Part shown: in pieces, positions 1 to 6,671 of the stretch
How positions within the stretch are numbered: position 1 is the stretch's first letter
Layout of the letters: every line of letters starts with the position of its first letter
Source of the DNA: an uncultured Kiloniellales bacterium
Lineage (GTDB): Bacteria; Pseudomonadota; Alphaproteobacteria; Kiloniellales; JAKSDN01
DNA length: 7,458 nucleotides
Reading direction: 5' to 3'
Assembly (NCBI GenBank): GCA_947259625.1
Contig: CAMYMY010000174.1
Coordinates: 1 to 7,458, forward strand
Notes under the pieces: generated by a model
What the model saw: only the letters and a program-made list of their open reading frames with translations
What the model was told of the DNA's origin: nothing
Databases searched by the model: none
Made by a program: the position numbers and the translations under genes

Positions 1-73
1 ACGACCGCACTGATCGTGTCTGAGACAGCAGGGCGTCCATGCGCGCGGAACGGCAGCCCCTGTTGAGAGGCGA

Positions 74-101
74 GCCCGTGGCTCAGGGAAGAGCCACGGG
101 C
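74..101. terminator. Strong perfect hairpin, possible terminator or leader structure
   Basis: An 11-bp perfect inverted repeat (GCCCGTGGCTC at 74-84, GAGCCACGGGC at 91-101) encloses a 6-nt loop (AGGGAA). No T-run follows on + and no clear one on the other strand, so it is not a textbook intrinsic terminator. It lies 8 bases after a TGA at 64-66 that closes a frame open from the window edge, which would suit the end of an upstream gene. It also lies 52 bases before the start of the next gene, so it could instead be a leader hairpin. The structure is certain; the role is inferred. Confidence 0.4.
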
Positions 102-153
102 GCCGTCCGTACGCCATAGAATACGACCGGACAGACTGGAAGGTACCTGAACC

Positions 154-891
154 ATGACCCAGCCCGACCCCCCTCGCGGCCAGACCCGTCACCCCAAGAT
201 GGCGATCTTCGCCGTAGCAACCGTTGCAGCCTTGAGTCTCGTGGCATTCTCGTGGCATGCAACTTCCGGGCGGATTACGGCGCTCGAAACGCGGTTGCAG
301 CGACTCGCGGACACCCTGGACCAACGATTGCCCCCCGGTGACTGGCGAGAGGAATTGGGGCGCGCGACGAAACGCCTGGAGAGCCGAGTCGACGAGTACA
401 TACGGTCGGAGCGGAGGCGCCTGACGGCGGAGCTCGATGCACGAGTGGAGGCGTTGGCTGCCACTGCCGCTGCATCCATGTCCACGCCCGAGGAGCGTCG
501 ATCGCAAGGTGAGGCCGTCGCCCCGGCGGCCGGCGAGGTGGCGGCTTCGGAATGGGCCCCTGACCCAGCCACCGATTCCGTTGATGGTTCGGGCCTCGAG
601 GATGAAGAGCGCTTCGGGGAGATGTTCGAGTCCCTGCGCGGTTCCCTGGGCCTCGAAGAGGAACGCTGGGCCAACGTGGAAGCGGAGTTGGAGCAGGTCC
701 TCGAGTCCTTCTGGCCCGAATACCTTGCGCGTATGAAATCCAGAAACCCGGACACAGCCGATTTGAGGCGACGTTACTGTGCCCGTATGGAGACGGTTCT
801 CGCGCCCGAGGAGGCCACAAGGCTCGGGTGCGGCGGACCAGGTGAGGTGACGGACCTGGTGCAACCGCCGGCGGGCGGAACGACGCCGTAA
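154..891 (+). CDS. Unrecognised membrane-anchored coiled-coil protein
   Basis: I do not recognise this 245-residue protein. A short polar N-terminus precedes one hydrophobic helix (about residues 16-35), which suits an uncleaved inner-membrane anchor. Residues about 40-104 are charged with heptad-like spacing (ALETRLQRLADTLDQRL, then RLESRVDEYIRSERRRL) and probably form a coiled coil in the periplasm. A low-complexity Ala/Pro/Glu linker (about 105-148) leads to a helical C-terminal domain (about 149-227) with two cysteines, C209 and C226. The segments LGLEEERWANVEAELEQVL and METVLAPEEATRL recall the paired LTxxQ motifs of Spy/CpxP-type proteins, but only weakly. The ATG at 154 has GGAAGG at 138-143, ten bases upstream. 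Codon choice is less strictly GC-ending than in the AsmA and racemase genes, and the flanking DNA is decayed, so an accessory origin is possible. The gene looks monocistronic. Confidence 0.7.
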   Translation: MTQPDPPRGQTRHPKMAIFAVATVAALSLVAFSWHATSGRITALETRLQRLADTLDQRLPPGDWREELGRATKRLESRVDEYIRSERRRLTAELDARVEALAATAAASMSTPEERRSQGEAVAPAAGEVAASEWAPDPATDSVDGSGLEDEERFGEMFESLRGSLGLEEERWANVEAELEQVLESFWPEYLARMKSRNPDTADLRRRYCARMETVLAPEEATRLGCGGPGEVTDLVQPPAGGTTP

Positions 892-959
892 ATCGGAGAT
901 GTCGTCGGTATCGTCGGCAGGATCGAGAGCCTGGGCGGACGGACGACGACGGCGCAAGT

Positions 960-1142
960 TCTGCCGTCATCCTGGAGGTTTTCGCTGAGTTCGACGCCGG
1001 CGCAACCGACGCATGTGGCGCGGGCGGCAATCTCGTCATTTTCGGAAGGAACTTCCCGGACCAGGGCAGCGGTGACCCCGCCCCCACGATCACCCTCAAG
1101 ATCTGGAAACCCAGTCCCGCCGTATGCCGGTTGGAAGAGTAG
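960..1142 (+). pseudogene. Possible 3' remnant of a secreted or beta-rich protein
   Basis: This frame, with TAG at 1140-1142, reads as plausible protein from about codon 963: AVILEVFAEFDAGATDACGA, followed by GGNLVIFGRNFPDQGSGDP and a tail ending CRLEE. The alternating hydrophobic pattern around NLVIFGRNF resembles a beta-sandwich edge such as in IPT/TIG-like domains, but this is an impression only. No start codon or ribosome site lies nearby in this frame. The bases just upstream read sensibly in another frame (892 onward), so a frameshift may have broken a longer gene. It could also be chance coding-like sequence. Confidence 0.25.
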
Positions 1143-1169
1143 TAGGGTAACGCCTTCGGCTTCATTTCA

Positions 1170-1340
1170 CTAACTCCAGTGTATGTCTCTTGTGGGTCTA
1201 CCATCGGAGTTCGTGAGGATGCGCTCGGCCAGGGTCGCCGCGGCGACCAGACCGCCGAGGACCGCCAGGAAGTCGAGGCCGGCAGGCCAGCCCCCAACGG
1301 CGCTCGCCGCGCCGACCAGCCAGGCCCGGAACTCCCTCAT
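1170..1340 (-). CDS. Small membrane protein, 56 residues, unknown function
   Basis: The ATG at 1340 has GGAG at 1352-1349, eight bases upstream, which is well placed for translation. The product starts MREFRAWLVGAASAVGGWPA and continues with a hydrophobic stretch rich in Leu, Val, Ala and Gly (about residues 21-39, LDFLAVLGGLVAAATLAER), then a short polar tail ending IHWS. One membrane helix is likely and the short N-terminal WLVGAASAVGG may be semi-hydrophobic. Size and layout resemble small phage holin-like or accessory membrane proteins, but no diagnostic motif is present. It lies 41 bases downstream of the broken gene at 1382-1603 on the same strand and could once have shared its transcript. 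It may be a relic rather than an active gene. Confidence 0.4.
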   Translation of the reverse strand: MREFRAWLVGAASAVGGWPAGLDFLAVLGGLVAAATLAERILTNSDGRPTRDIHWS

Positions 1341-1381
1341 GCCCCGGGCTCCGTGATCTGTCGTTCAAGAGCCCGCCCGCC

Positions 1382-1603
1382 CTACACTGCCGCCACGAGG
1401 CAGCTCATGCCCTGAGGTGTCGTCACGATAATGGTCCAGGTCGCGCCGTCGCCGTTGGTCAGCACCTCAACTAGGCCGCCGGCGTTCGTGACACCGACGG
1501 CGACCGGCGCCTCCCAGGCGAGCGCCCGGGACCAGAAGCCGCGCCGCCCGGCCTTGACCTGCTGGACGTGCCAGGCCAGGCACCCGAGCAGGCCGAGCAG
1601 CTA
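1382..1603 (-). pseudogene. Broken gene for a small secreted protein with a WTIxVTxPxGxSCLVAA motif
   Basis: Read on - from the TAG at 1603-1601 down to the TAG at 1384-1382, the frame gives 73 residues. The C-terminal half is convincing: EAPVAVGVTNAGGLVEVLTN, then WTIIVTTPQGMSCLVAAV and stop. From memory, many small alphaproteobacterial secreted proteins share this pattern of EAP.A.G, a Gly-Val-Glu strand, then WT..VT.P.G.SCLVAAG. In those the chain normally continues with Gly and an aromatic tail; here it stops at AAV. The frame has no ATG. Upstream of the TAG at 1603 it continues as RGLFQWLGFT, and a TGA closes it again 17 codons before that TAG. Another frame has a weak TTG start at 1655. 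The gene therefore seems disrupted at its 5' end by the TAG, a frameshift or both. Confidence 0.4.
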
Positions 1604-1708
1604 GGTGAAGCCGAGCCACTGGAACAGCCCACGCCACGGCTTTGATCCAATTCAATTGCGATGTGCTTCCGTCGGTGACATACGGCCGTCCGTCCGGCGG
1701 GCCTTCCT

Positions 1709-2644
1709 TCAGTAGACGCGCGACACCTGGTAACCCTGCTTCTTCAGCAAGTTGAGAATGCCGCGCTCGCCCGAGAGGTGGAGGGCGCCGACGGCGACGA
1801 AGGCGTTGCCTTCGGCGAGGTGCGACGCGATTCGTTTGACCATGCGCTCGTTGCGCGAGTCGACCATGCGCTCGAGAAAGAGCTTCTGGAGGTCCTGGTC
1901 GGTCCCCTCCGACATCTCGTCGGCCAGGCGGTGCAGGGCGCTCAGGTCGCGGTTCAAATAGGCCGTCTTCATCGCGTCGAAAAGGGGCTCGATCCGGGGG
2001 TTGGTGTCGATGGCGGCGTCCAGGAGCGCGAGCTGCGTCGGTTCCGGGAGCTCGGCCACGATGGCCATCTGCTCGGCCGGGGTCTCGATGCCGTGCAGAG
2101 CGGTGCCGCGGTTCCGCGCGCTGTCCTGCAGCACCTGGTCGAGCGGAACCCCGCCCGCCGCCTGGCGCTGGAACTCGGAGGGCGGCAGGCTGAAGAACAT
2201 CGTCAGGGCCCAGGGCTTCAATATCCGCAGCTGCGCCCTCGGAAGGCCGTAGCGGGTGCCGGCGTGGAGCACGCGTTCGAACCGCTCGGGCCCGACGATG
2301 GCGCCCAGGGCTTTGCCTTCCGGCAGGACCATCGCCTGGGCCAGTTCGCCGCGCACCTGCTCGGTCATGACGATCTCCAGGACCAGGCTCCCGGCGCCGT
2401 CGAGGGTGTCCCTCACGGCTTGCGGTAACGCGACCACCTGGCGGTCGGCCGTGTGCATGGTGCCGAAGACGTGGCTCGGCGCCTGGCCGGCGCGCTCGAC
2501 CCGCCAGAGCAGGCCCTCGCCGAAGGGACGTTCCCCGGCCGCCGGGGTCAGCGGCGAGGCCAGCGACAGCAGGAGCGCCAGGCCGGCCAGCGCCGGGCGC
2601 CGCCAGAGGCGGACCGGCAAACTTCGAAGTGAAGCGAGGATCAT
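1709..2644 (-). CDS. TraB/GumN family protein
   Basis: The 311-residue product has a hydrophobic signal sequence (about residues 13-36, cleavage plausible near TPAAG-E) and then a full TraB/GumN domain. Family hallmarks visible are the GTMH motif (61-64), Glu90 in LVLEIVM, the PLDQVL and HGIETPAEQ stretch (167-192), RNERM (264-268) and the C-terminal GALH (286-289) followed by SGERGILNLLKKQGYQVSRV. This superfamily, related to Tiki and EreA/ChaN-like enzymes, uses the two GxxH motifs and a Glu for presumed metal-dependent hydrolysis. The physiological substrate of bacterial GumN proteins is generally unknown. The protein is probably exported to the periplasm. I chose the ATG at 2644 because AGGGA lies seven bases upstream. 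An ATG at 2665 would add seven residues but lacks a ribosome site. The gene is transcribed away from the OmpA lipoprotein gene across a 406-bp gap. Confidence 0.9.
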   Translation of the reverse strand: MILASLRSLPVRLWRRPALAGLALLLSLASPLTPAAGERPFGEGLLWRVERAGQAPSHVFGTMHTADRQVVALPQAVRDTLDGAGSLVLEIVMTEQVRGELAQAMVLPEGKALGAIVGPERFERVLHAGTRYGLPRAQLRILKPWALTMFFSLPPSEFQRQAAGGVPLDQVLQDSARNRGTALHGIETPAEQMAIVAELPEPTQLALLDAAIDTNPRIEPLFDAMKTAYLNRDLSALHRLADEMSEGTDQDLQKLFLERMVDSRNERMVKRIASHLAEGNAFVAVGALHLSGERGILNLLKKQGYQVSRVY

Positions 2645-3050
2645 GCTGTGGTCCCTGATCGCCATGATCTGAAAGGTCGCGCGAGGCGGCTCGGGATCAC
2701 CGTCCGCCCAGCGGGGCCGCCGCCAGCGAAGCCGCGCAAACAGGACAGGCGGCGACGCGTCGCAAGAGGAACGGAGTACAGCCTGCCGGTTTCGATAGTA
2801 TGAATCCATCATTGGGGCCGGGGCTGTCGAGTGGAGCCGCGCCGTCGGGCCGCCTTGACCATCATAGCGCGCGCGAGACGCCGTCACGACTGGCCCAAAT
2901 TTCCACACAATTGCGCCACGTCATGGCCATCGGCTTGCCTATAGTGTTATGAGAAATGTGTTACAGTACGGCTGTTTCTGCCGCGAGCGGTCTCGCCGCG
3001 AGCGCCAGGACGGCAACAGTTGTCGTTAAAATCCATAGGGAGTGAGCGTT
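2645..3050. promoter_or_regulatory. Divergent intergenic region between gumN-like and ompA-like genes
   Basis: This gap must carry the promoters of both diverging genes. On +, the AT-richest part (about 2891-2967) contains TATAGT at 2940-2945, a good -10-like hexamer without a convincing -35. A GTGTTA direct repeat lies at 2944-2949 and 2958-2963. On -, TATGAT (2866-2861) is a -10-like hexamer, also without a good -35. A 10-nt direct repeat, GCCGCGAGCG, occurs at 2980-2989 and 2995-3004 in the leader of the lipoprotein gene. I see no riboswitch-like fold or coding ORF with a ribosome site. Confidence 0.35.
3037..3042 (+). promoter_or_regulatory. Ribosome binding site deciding the lipoprotein start
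   Basis: AGGGAG lies eight bases before the ATG at 3051. A GTG at 3042 in the same frame overlaps this site, so it cannot be served by it. The ATG at 3051 is therefore the start, giving 284 residues and a normal lipoprotein signal. Confidence 0.65.
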
Positions 3051-3905
3051 ATGAATGGGTTAGGGAAGGTGGTCATCACCTGTTTGGCAGCCGTGGCTCT
3101 GTCCGCCTGCGGCACGGAGCTCCAGAAGGCCGAGAAGGTCAGTCCGCCGGGCTCGGGCTATGATTCCGGTCTCTACGAGGGCTATCTCGGCCTGTCGAAG
3201 GCCGAATACGGCGAAGGCGATTACAAGAGCTCCGACTTGTTCGCCCTGCGGGCGGTCTCTGCCGCCGCGGGCAAGGACGGCGGGCCGGAATCGCTCGAGA
3301 AGTGGCCCTTGCCGGCAGACAAGGCGGGCGAGCTGGGCTCCGCGCGAAGCCGCCTGATCGCCGCGCTGGGTGAAGGCGCGGCCCAAAAGATGCCCGGCCA
3401 GGCGGCCGCGGCGCAGGTCAGCTTCGACTGCTGGCTGCAGGAGCAGCGGGTCTCCGAGAACTTCCAGCCGGACGACATCGCGGCCTGCCGCGACGGGTTC
3501 TACACGGCCCTGGCGGCGCTCGAGAAGAAACCGGTGGCCGCGGTCGTCAAGCCGGAGCCGGAGGTCTCGGCTCTGCGGTACGTCATCTATTTCGACTTCA
3601 ACAGCACCGAGATCGACGAGAAGGCCAAGGCCGTCATCTTCGAGGCGGAAGCGGCCGCCAGAAGGCTGAAGGGTGGCCGTATCGCAGTGTCCGGCTATAC
3701 CGACACGGTCGGCAGCGCGAAGTACAACGACGTCCTGTCGAAGCTGCGCGCGGGCGCCGTGGCCAAGCTCATGGAGAGCCAAGGCTATCCGGCCGAGAGG
3801 GTCTCGGCCGAGGGTTTCGGGAAGACGAACCTCGCGGTTCCCACGCCCGACGGTGTGAAGGAGCCGGGCAACCGCCGCGCGGTCATTTACGTTCAGCCGA
3901 AGTGA
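3051..3905 (+). CDS. OmpA family peptidoglycan-binding lipoprotein
   Basis: The 284-residue protein begins with a lipoprotein signal ending in the lipobox LSAC (17-20), so Cys20 should be lipidated and the protein anchored, probably in the outer membrane. Residues about 38-160 form a helical domain typical of alphaproteobacterial members: YEGYLGLSKAEYGEGDYKSS, a segment with FDCW (Cys127), and QPDDIAACRDGF (Cys146). The two cysteines could pair. Residues about 177-284 form an OmpA C-terminal domain: YFDFNSTEID, then GYTDTVGS with Asp218, then GNRRAVI with Arg275/Arg276. That Asp and Arg pair binds the diaminopimelate of peptidoglycan in this family. The role is probably tethering the outer membrane to the cell wall. 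It differs from Pal in its long N-terminal domain, and no tol genes are nearby. A hairpin follows the stop. Confidence 0.93.
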   Translation: MNGLGKVVITCLAAVALSACGTELQKAEKVSPPGSGYDSGLYEGYLGLSKAEYGEGDYKSSDLFALRAVSAAAGKDGGPESLEKWPLPADKAGELGSARSRLIAALGEGAAQKMPGQAAAAQVSFDCWLQEQRVSENFQPDDIAACRDGFYTALAALEKKPVAAVVKPEPEVSALRYVIYFDFNSTEIDEKAKAVIFEAEAAARRLKGGRIAVSGYTDTVGSAKYNDVLSKLRAGAVAKLMESQGYPAERVSAEGFGKTNLAVPTPDGVKEPGNRRAVIYVQPK

Positions 3906-3913
3906 GTCCAGGA

Positions 3914-3949
3914 CGGCCGTGGACGCCGATCTCGAGGCGTCCCCGGCCG
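3914..3949 (+). terminator. Imperfect GC-rich hairpin after the lipoprotein gene
   Basis: GGACGCC (3921-3927) pairs with GGCGTCC (3936-3942) around an 8-nt loop. After a single T/C mismatch the stem extends with CGGCCG (3914-3919) against CGGCCG (3944-3949). It starts 9 bases past the stop codon, where a terminator is expected. The following bases (AAATACTCG) are not a T-run, so termination may be weak or factor-assisted. The rest of the gap to 4149 shows no gene with a ribosome site; the AsmA promoter presumably lies there but I cannot place it. Confidence 0.45.
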
Positions 3950-4149
3950 AAATACTCGTCGCGACCCGGCGGCGCTCTTTCGAGCGATCCGCAAGGAATC
4001 ACGGTGTTCTGGGCCAAGCCGGCGGTTCTAGGGCCATGGCTCGACGGCTTGAAGACCGCCGGAAACCTTGCTGGCGATGGGAGAGCCAACCGATGATCCG
4101 TTTCGGGAGAGCGGGGCAGCGGAAGGATTGTTGAGGAAGGGACGGAGCC

Positions 4150-6171
4150 ATGAAGAAACTGCTGATTGGCCTGCTTGCCGTCGTCGTGCTGGCGGTCGTG
4201 GTCCTGGTGGCCGCGCCGTTCTTCATTCCGATCGAGACCTACAAGCAGGAAATCGCCGAGCGCACGCGGGATGCCACCGGCCGTGAGCTGACGATCGGCG
4301 GCGAGCTCAGCCTGTCGCTGCTGCCGCGCTTCGAGCTTCGGGCCGAGGATGTCGCCTTCGCCAACGCGCCGGGCGCCGGCGAGGCCAACATGGCCACGCT
4401 GAAGGAGCTCGTCCTGCGCCTGCAGGTCCTGCCGCTGCTGGCGCTCGATGTGAAGGTCGACAGCTTCGTGCTGGTCGAGCCGGTGATCCACCTGGAGATC
4501 GACAAGAAGGGGCGGCCGAACTGGCAGTTCGACGACGCCCCCGTCGCCAAGGCCGAGGCCAAGGCCGAGACCGAGACCGGCACGGCCGAGGGCAAGGACG
4601 GCAAGGGACCCGGGCTGGCGGAGCTCAGCCTCGGCGACGTGCGCTTGGAGAACGGCCTGGTCACCTACCGCGATGCCCGCTCCGGCCAGGCCGTGGAGGT
4701 CTCGGCGATCAATATGACCGTATCGCTGCCGGATCTCGCCAGCCCCTTCGCCGCCGAGGGGTCGCTGGTGTGGAACGGCGAGCAGGTGAAGCTCACGGCC
4801 GAGGGCGACAATCCGCGCCGGCTCTTGGCGGGCGAGGCGACGCCGGTCCAGCTGGCCGTCGAGTCCAAGGCGATCGATCTGTCCTTCGCGGGCCGGGTCA
4901 CGCTGGCCGAAGCGGTGTCGCTGGACGGCAAGGCCGCCCTCGACGTGCCCTCGATCCGCGATCTGGCGGCATGGACGGGCAATCCGATCGAAGCCGCGGG
5001 AACCGGCCTCGGGCCGCTCAAGATCGCCGGCCAGGTCAAGGGAACGGGCCAGAAGATCGCCTTTACGGGCGCCGAGATCGGGCTCGATGACATGACGGCA
5101 AAGGGCGGGGTGACGGTCGATGTCGGCGGCGCCAAGCCGCGCCTCAAGGGCCGCCTCGATGTCGACCTGCTGGACCTGAACCCCTACCTGCCTCCGCCGC
5201 CAGAGGGCAAAAAGGCCAAGAAGGCCAAGAAGGCCGAGAAGGCCGCGCGGGAGACAGCCGGCCCGGGCGACTGGAGCGACGAGCCGATCGACCTGAGCGG
5301 CCTGAAGGCGGCCGATGTCGATTTCGACCTGACCGTCGGCGGCATCCGGGTCCAGGACGTCAAGGTCGGGCGCAGCGCCCTCGCGGTCTCGCTCAAGGAC
5401 GGCCTGCTGGTCGCCGACCTCGCGGAACTCAACCTCTACGACGGTAAGGGCAAGGGGCGGATCACCGTCGACGGCCGCGGCAAGGTGCCGGCAGTCAAGC
5501 AGTCCTTCACCATGGCGGGCATCTCGGCCGAGCCGCTGCTGACCGACGCCGCCCAGTTCGACCGGCTCTCCGGCACCGGCCAGCTCGAGATCGCGGTCTC
5601 GACCAGAGGCGGCAGCGAACGTGCCATGGTCGAGGCGCTGAACGGCGAGGGCGCCGTCAAGTTCGTCGATGGCGCCATCAAGGGCGTCAACCTGGCGGCC
5701 ATGGTACGCAACGTCAAATCGGCCTTCGTCCCCGGCGGTACGGGCGATACCCAGAAGACCGACTTCGCCGAGCTTTCCGGCACGTTCCGGATCGACAAGG
5801 GCATCCTGCGCAACAACGACCTGAAGCTGCTCAACCCGCTGATCCGACTGGCCGGCGCCGGCACCTCGGACCTGCCGAAGCGGACGGTCGACTACCGGGT
5901 CGAACCCAAGGTCGTGGGTTCGCTGAAAGGCCAGGGGGCCGAGGACGAGGCCAAGGGCCTGATGGTTCCAGTCACCGTCAAGGGGCCGTGGCACGACCTG
6001 AAGTACCGCCCGGATCTAGCCGGGCTGATCGGCGGTGTGGCGAAGGACCCGGCCAAGGCCCTAGAGGGCGCCAAAGAAACGCTCAAGGGCCTGACCAAGC
6101 CGCCGGAGGAAGGCGGCGGGACCGCCGTGCCGGACCCGAAGAAGGCGCTGAAGAAGTTGTTCGGGAACTGA
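4150..6171 (+). CDS. AsmA family protein
   Basis: The 673-residue protein has an N-terminal membrane helix (about 4-26) and then the classic AsmA N-terminal region: DATGRELTIGGELSLSLLPR (41-60), MATLKELVLRLQVLPLLALD (81-100) and GRPNWQF with Asn124-Trp125. A C-terminal AsmA domain follows (about 490-615), including LNGEGAVKFVDGAIKGVNLA and the LLNPLIRLAGAG, VDYRVEP and VPVTVKGPW strands. AsmA proteins belong to the bridge-like lipid-transfer group. They are anchored in the inner membrane, span the periplasm with repetitive beta structure, and influence outer-membrane lipid homeostasis. Two low-complexity inserts, an Ala/Lys/Glu stretch near 134-154 and a Lys/Ala stretch near 352-366, look like flexible linkers. 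The ATG has AGGAAGGGA (4134-4142) seven bases upstream. The stop is 3 bases from that of the converging MAPEG gene. Full length for an alphaproteobacterial member. Confidence 0.93.
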   Translation: MKKLLIGLLAVVVLAVVVLVAAPFFIPIETYKQEIAERTRDATGRELTIGGELSLSLLPRFELRAEDVAFANAPGAGEANMATLKELVLRLQVLPLLALDVKVDSFVLVEPVIHLEIDKKGRPNWQFDDAPVAKAEAKAETETGTAEGKDGKGPGLAELSLGDVRLENGLVTYRDARSGQAVEVSAINMTVSLPDLASPFAAEGSLVWNGEQVKLTAEGDNPRRLLAGEATPVQLAVESKAIDLSFAGRVTLAEAVSLDGKAALDVPSIRDLAAWTGNPIEAAGTGLGPLKIAGQVKGTGQKIAFTGAEIGLDDMTAKGGVTVDVGGAKPRLKGRLDVDLLDLNPYLPPPPEGKKAKKAKKAEKAARETAGPGDWSDEPIDLSGLKAADVDFDLTVGGIRVQDVKVGRSALAVSLKDGLLVADLAELNLYDGKGKGRITVDGRGKVPAVKQSFTMAGISAEPLLTDAAQFDRLSGTGQLEIAVSTRGGSERAMVEALNGEGAVKFVDGAIKGVNLAAMVRNVKSAFVPGGTGDTQKTDFAELSGTFRIDKGILRNNDLKLLNPLIRLAGAGTSDLPKRTVDYRVEPKVVGSLKGQGAEDEAKGLMVPVTVKGPWHDLKYRPDLAGLIGGVAKDPAKALEGAKETLKGLTKPPEEGGGTAVPDPKKALKKLFGN

Positions 6172-6174
6172 ATC

Positions 6175-6453
6175 TCAGCCGGCCAGCGCCAGGACCACCG
6201 CGGCGAGGGCGCCGGCGAGCAGGACGGACCAGGTCAGCGCTGTGCCCGCTGTGCGCCCGAAGGAGATCCCGCTCGAGCGCGACAGGCCCAGCGCGTGCAG
6301 CAGGCGCCCGGCGAGCAGCGCCACGCCGAGCCCGTGCAGCAACCAGGATGGCCCGCCGTTGAACTCGCAGGCGGCCATCAGGATCAGCGCCATGGGCGCG
6401 TACTCGACCAGGTTGGCGTGGGTGCGGATGGCGCGCCTCATACCAAAGGTCAC
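6175..6453 (-). CDS. MAPEG family protein, 5'-truncated by the adjacent element (probable pseudogene)
   Basis: Residues 6-92 match the C-terminal two-thirds of bacterial MAPEG proteins: RRAIRTHANLVEYAP (6-20, with the conserved Arg, His, Asn and Glu), ACEFNGGPSWLLHGLGVALL (28-47), GRLLHALGLSRSSG and TALTWSVLLAGALAAVV. Full members have about 130 residues and four membrane helices. Here about 35-40 N-terminal residues, with the first helix, are missing. Homology ends where the terminal repeat of the 6437-6706 element begins, and residues 1-5 (MTFGM) come from that repeat. The only starts are GTG at 6453 or ATG at 6441, and neither has a clear ribosome site. MAPEG proteins are integral membrane proteins, some acting in glutathione-dependent detoxification; bacterial roles are mostly undefined. 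Family sure; function probably lost. Confidence 0.8.
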   Translation of the reverse strand: MTFGMRRAIRTHANLVEYAPMALILMAACEFNGGPSWLLHGLGVALLAGRLLHALGLSRSSGISFGRTAGTALTWSVLLAGALAAVVLALAG

Positions 6454-6471
6454 TGATAATGACGCATTTCA
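6437..6471 (+). repeat. Left terminal inverted repeat of the MITE-like element
   Basis: It begins CTCATACCAAAGGTCACTGA and pairs with 6672-6706. Within it, GTCA and TGAC flank CTGATAA, a small internal dyad. Read outward on -, it supplies GTGACCTTTGGTATG, the first five codons of the truncated MAPEG frame. Confidence 0.85.
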
Positions 6472-6475
6472 CCGA

Positions 6476-6563
6476 GGCGCTTTTGGCCGCCAGCAAGGCG
6501 CGCGCTGCGCGGTTGTGCTGGTACAACAAGCAGTGCGCAACGCGGCTGGCGGCCAAAAGCGCC
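6476..6563. repeat. Internal hairpin 1 of the element
   Basis: A perfect 19-bp inverted repeat (GGCGCTTTTGGCCGCCAGC at 6476-6494, its complement at 6545-6563) encloses further pairings: TGCGC (6506-6510) with GCGCA (6535-6539), and GTTGT (6512-6516) with ACAAC (6523-6527) around a 6-nt loop. Such a long stem would form a stable RNA hairpin or cruciform on either strand. Confidence 0.8.
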
Positions 6564-6583
6564 CGGCCCTGCGGGTGGGGCGT

Positions 6584-6662
6584 ATCGGGGCGCCGGGTGC
6601 GTTGCGGCGCTTGCCCGATGCACGCATCGCGCTGCGCACCGCGCCTACCCGGGCGACCCGAT
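6584..6662. repeat. Internal hairpin 2 of the element
   Basis: An imperfect inverted repeat joins 6584-6598 with 6647-6662 (ATCGGG with CCCGAT, CGCC with GGCG, GGGT with ACCC, with one mismatch and one bulge). Inside, GGTGCG (6596-6601) can alternatively pair with CGCACC (6635-6640), and CGATG (6616-6620) pairs with CATCG (6625-6629) around CACG. Confidence 0.65.
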
Positions 6663-6671
6663 CCGCTCCCA

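Larger units (their letters stand above)
892..1708. other. 817-bp stretch of decayed or fragmentary coding DNA
   Basis: No full-length gene with a good start and family match spans this stretch. Three coding-like pieces lie in it, given as separate entries (960-1142 on +, 1170-1340 on -, 1382-1603 on -). The frame starting at 892 reads IGDVVGIVGRIESLGG just after the upstream gene's stop. It looks protein-like for about 25 codons and then loses sense, so it may be the frameshifted upstream part of the 960-1142 piece. I see no tRNA, inverted-repeat pair or transposase. The simplest reading is a junkyard of gene remnants, perhaps of integrated-element origin. Confidence 0.45.

Noticed and set aside
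1..66. Possible 3' end of an upstream gene on + (open frame to TGA at 64-66), or the 5' start of a gene on - from an ATG near 40.
   Set aside because: Too short to judge; neither reading has a recognisable motif.
275..1297. A 340-codon open frame on - across the coiled-coil gene and the decayed patch.
   Set aside because: The translation is Pro/Arg/Ser-rich with no family-like segments, it opposes a + gene with a good ribosome site, and it conflicts with the small ORF at 1170-1340.
2645..2908. N-terminal extension of the TraB/GumN frame to 2908.
   Set aside because: The extra residues are not signal-like, have no ribosome site, and would precede a normal signal sequence that starts well at 2644 with AGGGA upstream.
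3883..5994. A 703-codon open frame on - running antisense through the AsmA gene and into the end of the lipoprotein gene.
   Set aside because: It mirrors GC-rich codon bias of the + genes, its translation is low-complexity Leu/Gly/Asp/Arg/Gln with no domain, and the + frames match known families throughout.
1709..6171. The idea that gumN-like, ompA-like and asmA-like genes form one envelope operon or system.
   Set aside because: The first is on the opposite strand, the other two are 244 bp apart with a hairpin between them, and no family knowledge links the three directly.
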